A stretch of 64,000 bases of DNA from Metabacillus bambusae (GTDB taxonomy: Bacteria; Bacillota; Bacilli; Bacillales; Bacillaceae): contig NZ_JAGDEL010000005.1 in assembly GCF_017497975.1 (NCBI RefSeq), positions 124,001-188,000 of the forward strand. Reading direction: 5' to 3'. The notes under the pieces are model-generated. The model was given only the letters and a program-made list of their open reading frames with translations. It searched no databases and was not told the DNA's origin. This document shows positions 63,623-64,000 of the stretch, one piece after another. The translations under genes were made by a program, and so were the position numbers. Every line of letters starts with the position of its first letter. Position 1 is the first letter of the stretch.

Positions 63623-63925
63623 CTACTCATCCCTCATACAAGCAAGCCGCTCTAATTCTCTTTGTCTTTCAATCTCTTCTCTCACCCTGTCAACATCATT
63701 TGCTGCACTTTCTAATTCTTTGCTTATGGTATAAAGATTGTCTGAATGTCTTTGAAATAAAATATCTGCTTCATCAAGAAGAGAATCAAATTTTTTTCGT
63801 GCTTCTCCTGTCCATGTCTCCGTATTTGTATGTACACTCTGCATTAATTTCGATTCATCTAATTTTAACGTTTCAGAAGATTCCTGGAACACTTTTGCTA
63901 ATGCTCTGACTTTTTCTGAATTCAT
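63623..63925 (-). CDS. yfjA: WXG100-like protein (YfjA-like)
   Basis: 100 aa from ATG 63925 (GAGGTG six bases before; a GTG at 63934 overlaps the ribosome site). All-helical hairpin with the central turn TETWTGEARKKFD, i.e. the W-x-G motif, and a C-terminal coiled segment rich in Glu/Arg. Members are exported by the ESX/type VII apparatus, alone or as partners of larger effectors. First gene of the YfjABCD-like cluster. Confidence 0.76.
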   Translation of the reverse strand: MNSEKVRALAKVFQESSETLKLDESKLMQSVHTNTETWTGEARKKFDSLLDEADILFQRHSDNLYTISKELESAANDVDRVREEIERQRELERLACMRDE

Positions 63926-64000
63926 AAATTTCACCTCATTATTAACTTACTTTTCTATTCATCGTCAACTTCATTTTCAATAAAATCCAATAATAGCTAA

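Noticed and set aside
63955-63999. Possible C-terminus of an upstream gene running off the window end
   Set aside because: The frame LLLDFIENEVDDE is closed by an in-frame stop only 13 codons upstream, so no open gene enters here.

Overview
The window is an AT-rich chromosomal stretch of a Bacillaceae member. Evidence for this: Spo0E- and SinR-type sporulation/biofilm regulators, a sacB-levB pair, YesM/YesN-type two-component systems, a YfjABCD-like type VII secretion locus, strong AGGAGG ribosome sites, and Bacillus-type intergenic repeats. No rRNA, tRNA, prophage or CRISPR array was seen. Nearly everything concerns uptake and breakdown of plant or microbial sugars and sugar acids, arranged as a series of self-contained catabolic cassettes on the minus strand.

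Layout. (1) 0.1-5.5 kb: a three-gene four-carbon sugar-acid operon (KdgT-like permease, DUF1537 kinase, PdxA2-like dehydrogenase) with its own PrpR-type regulator, whose AAA+ domain lacks the sigma-54 contact loop. (2) 5.6-9.4 kb: a winged-helix protein, a DUF2087 zinc-finger/HTH gene and a GIY-YIG gene separated by a MITE, and a small P-loop kinase. (3) 9.6-17.7 kb: a LacI-controlled ABC transporter operon with a GH13 glucosidase, a DUF1861 protein and a GH130 phosphorylase. (4) 17.8-21.2 kb: duplicated DUF1659-DUF2922-YvrJ small-protein modules and a VCBS/FG-GAP-like protein, with relics. (5) 21.4-30.2 kb: a D-lyxose-type locus: ribose-class ABC transporter, D-lyxose isomerase, membrane-anchored sugar-binding protein and a YesMN two-component system. 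(6) 30.6-31.2 kb: a frameshifted sinR-like gene and a Spo0E-like gene. (7) 31.9-35.3 kb: a large secreted phosphodiester glycosidase/metallophosphoesterase fusion. (8) 35.5-43.7 kb: levB, sacB, and a second histidine kinase/response regulator/solute-binding-protein set. (9) 44.2-58.6 kb: a polyuronate-degradation locus with two secreted lyases, an FAD oxidoreductase, YesL, a GH88 unsaturated glucuronyl hydrolase, an LplABC-type transporter and an AraC/YesS-type regulator. (10) 59-64 kb: a decayed sigma-factor gene and a YfjABCD-like type VII secretion cluster, including two tiny paralogous membrane proteins.

The clearest structural finds concern mobile and duplicated DNA. A ~220-bp MITE with imperfect inverted ends is present twice with perfect 8-bp target duplications (6868-7086 and 7870-8089), and a third, end-truncated copy lies upstream of sacB. 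One copy landed inside the stop codon of the DUF2087 gene and changed TAA to TAG without altering the protein. A second repeat (about 30 bp) recurs just downstream of four minus-strand genes and supplies the last codons of the P-loop kinase gene. A duplicated divergent module (histidine kinase on one side, DUF1659-DUF2922-YvrJ on the other) appears to have decayed reciprocally at its two sites.

All identifications come from reading motifs and remembered families. No database search was possible, so substrate assignments are inferences from domain content and gene neighbourhood.
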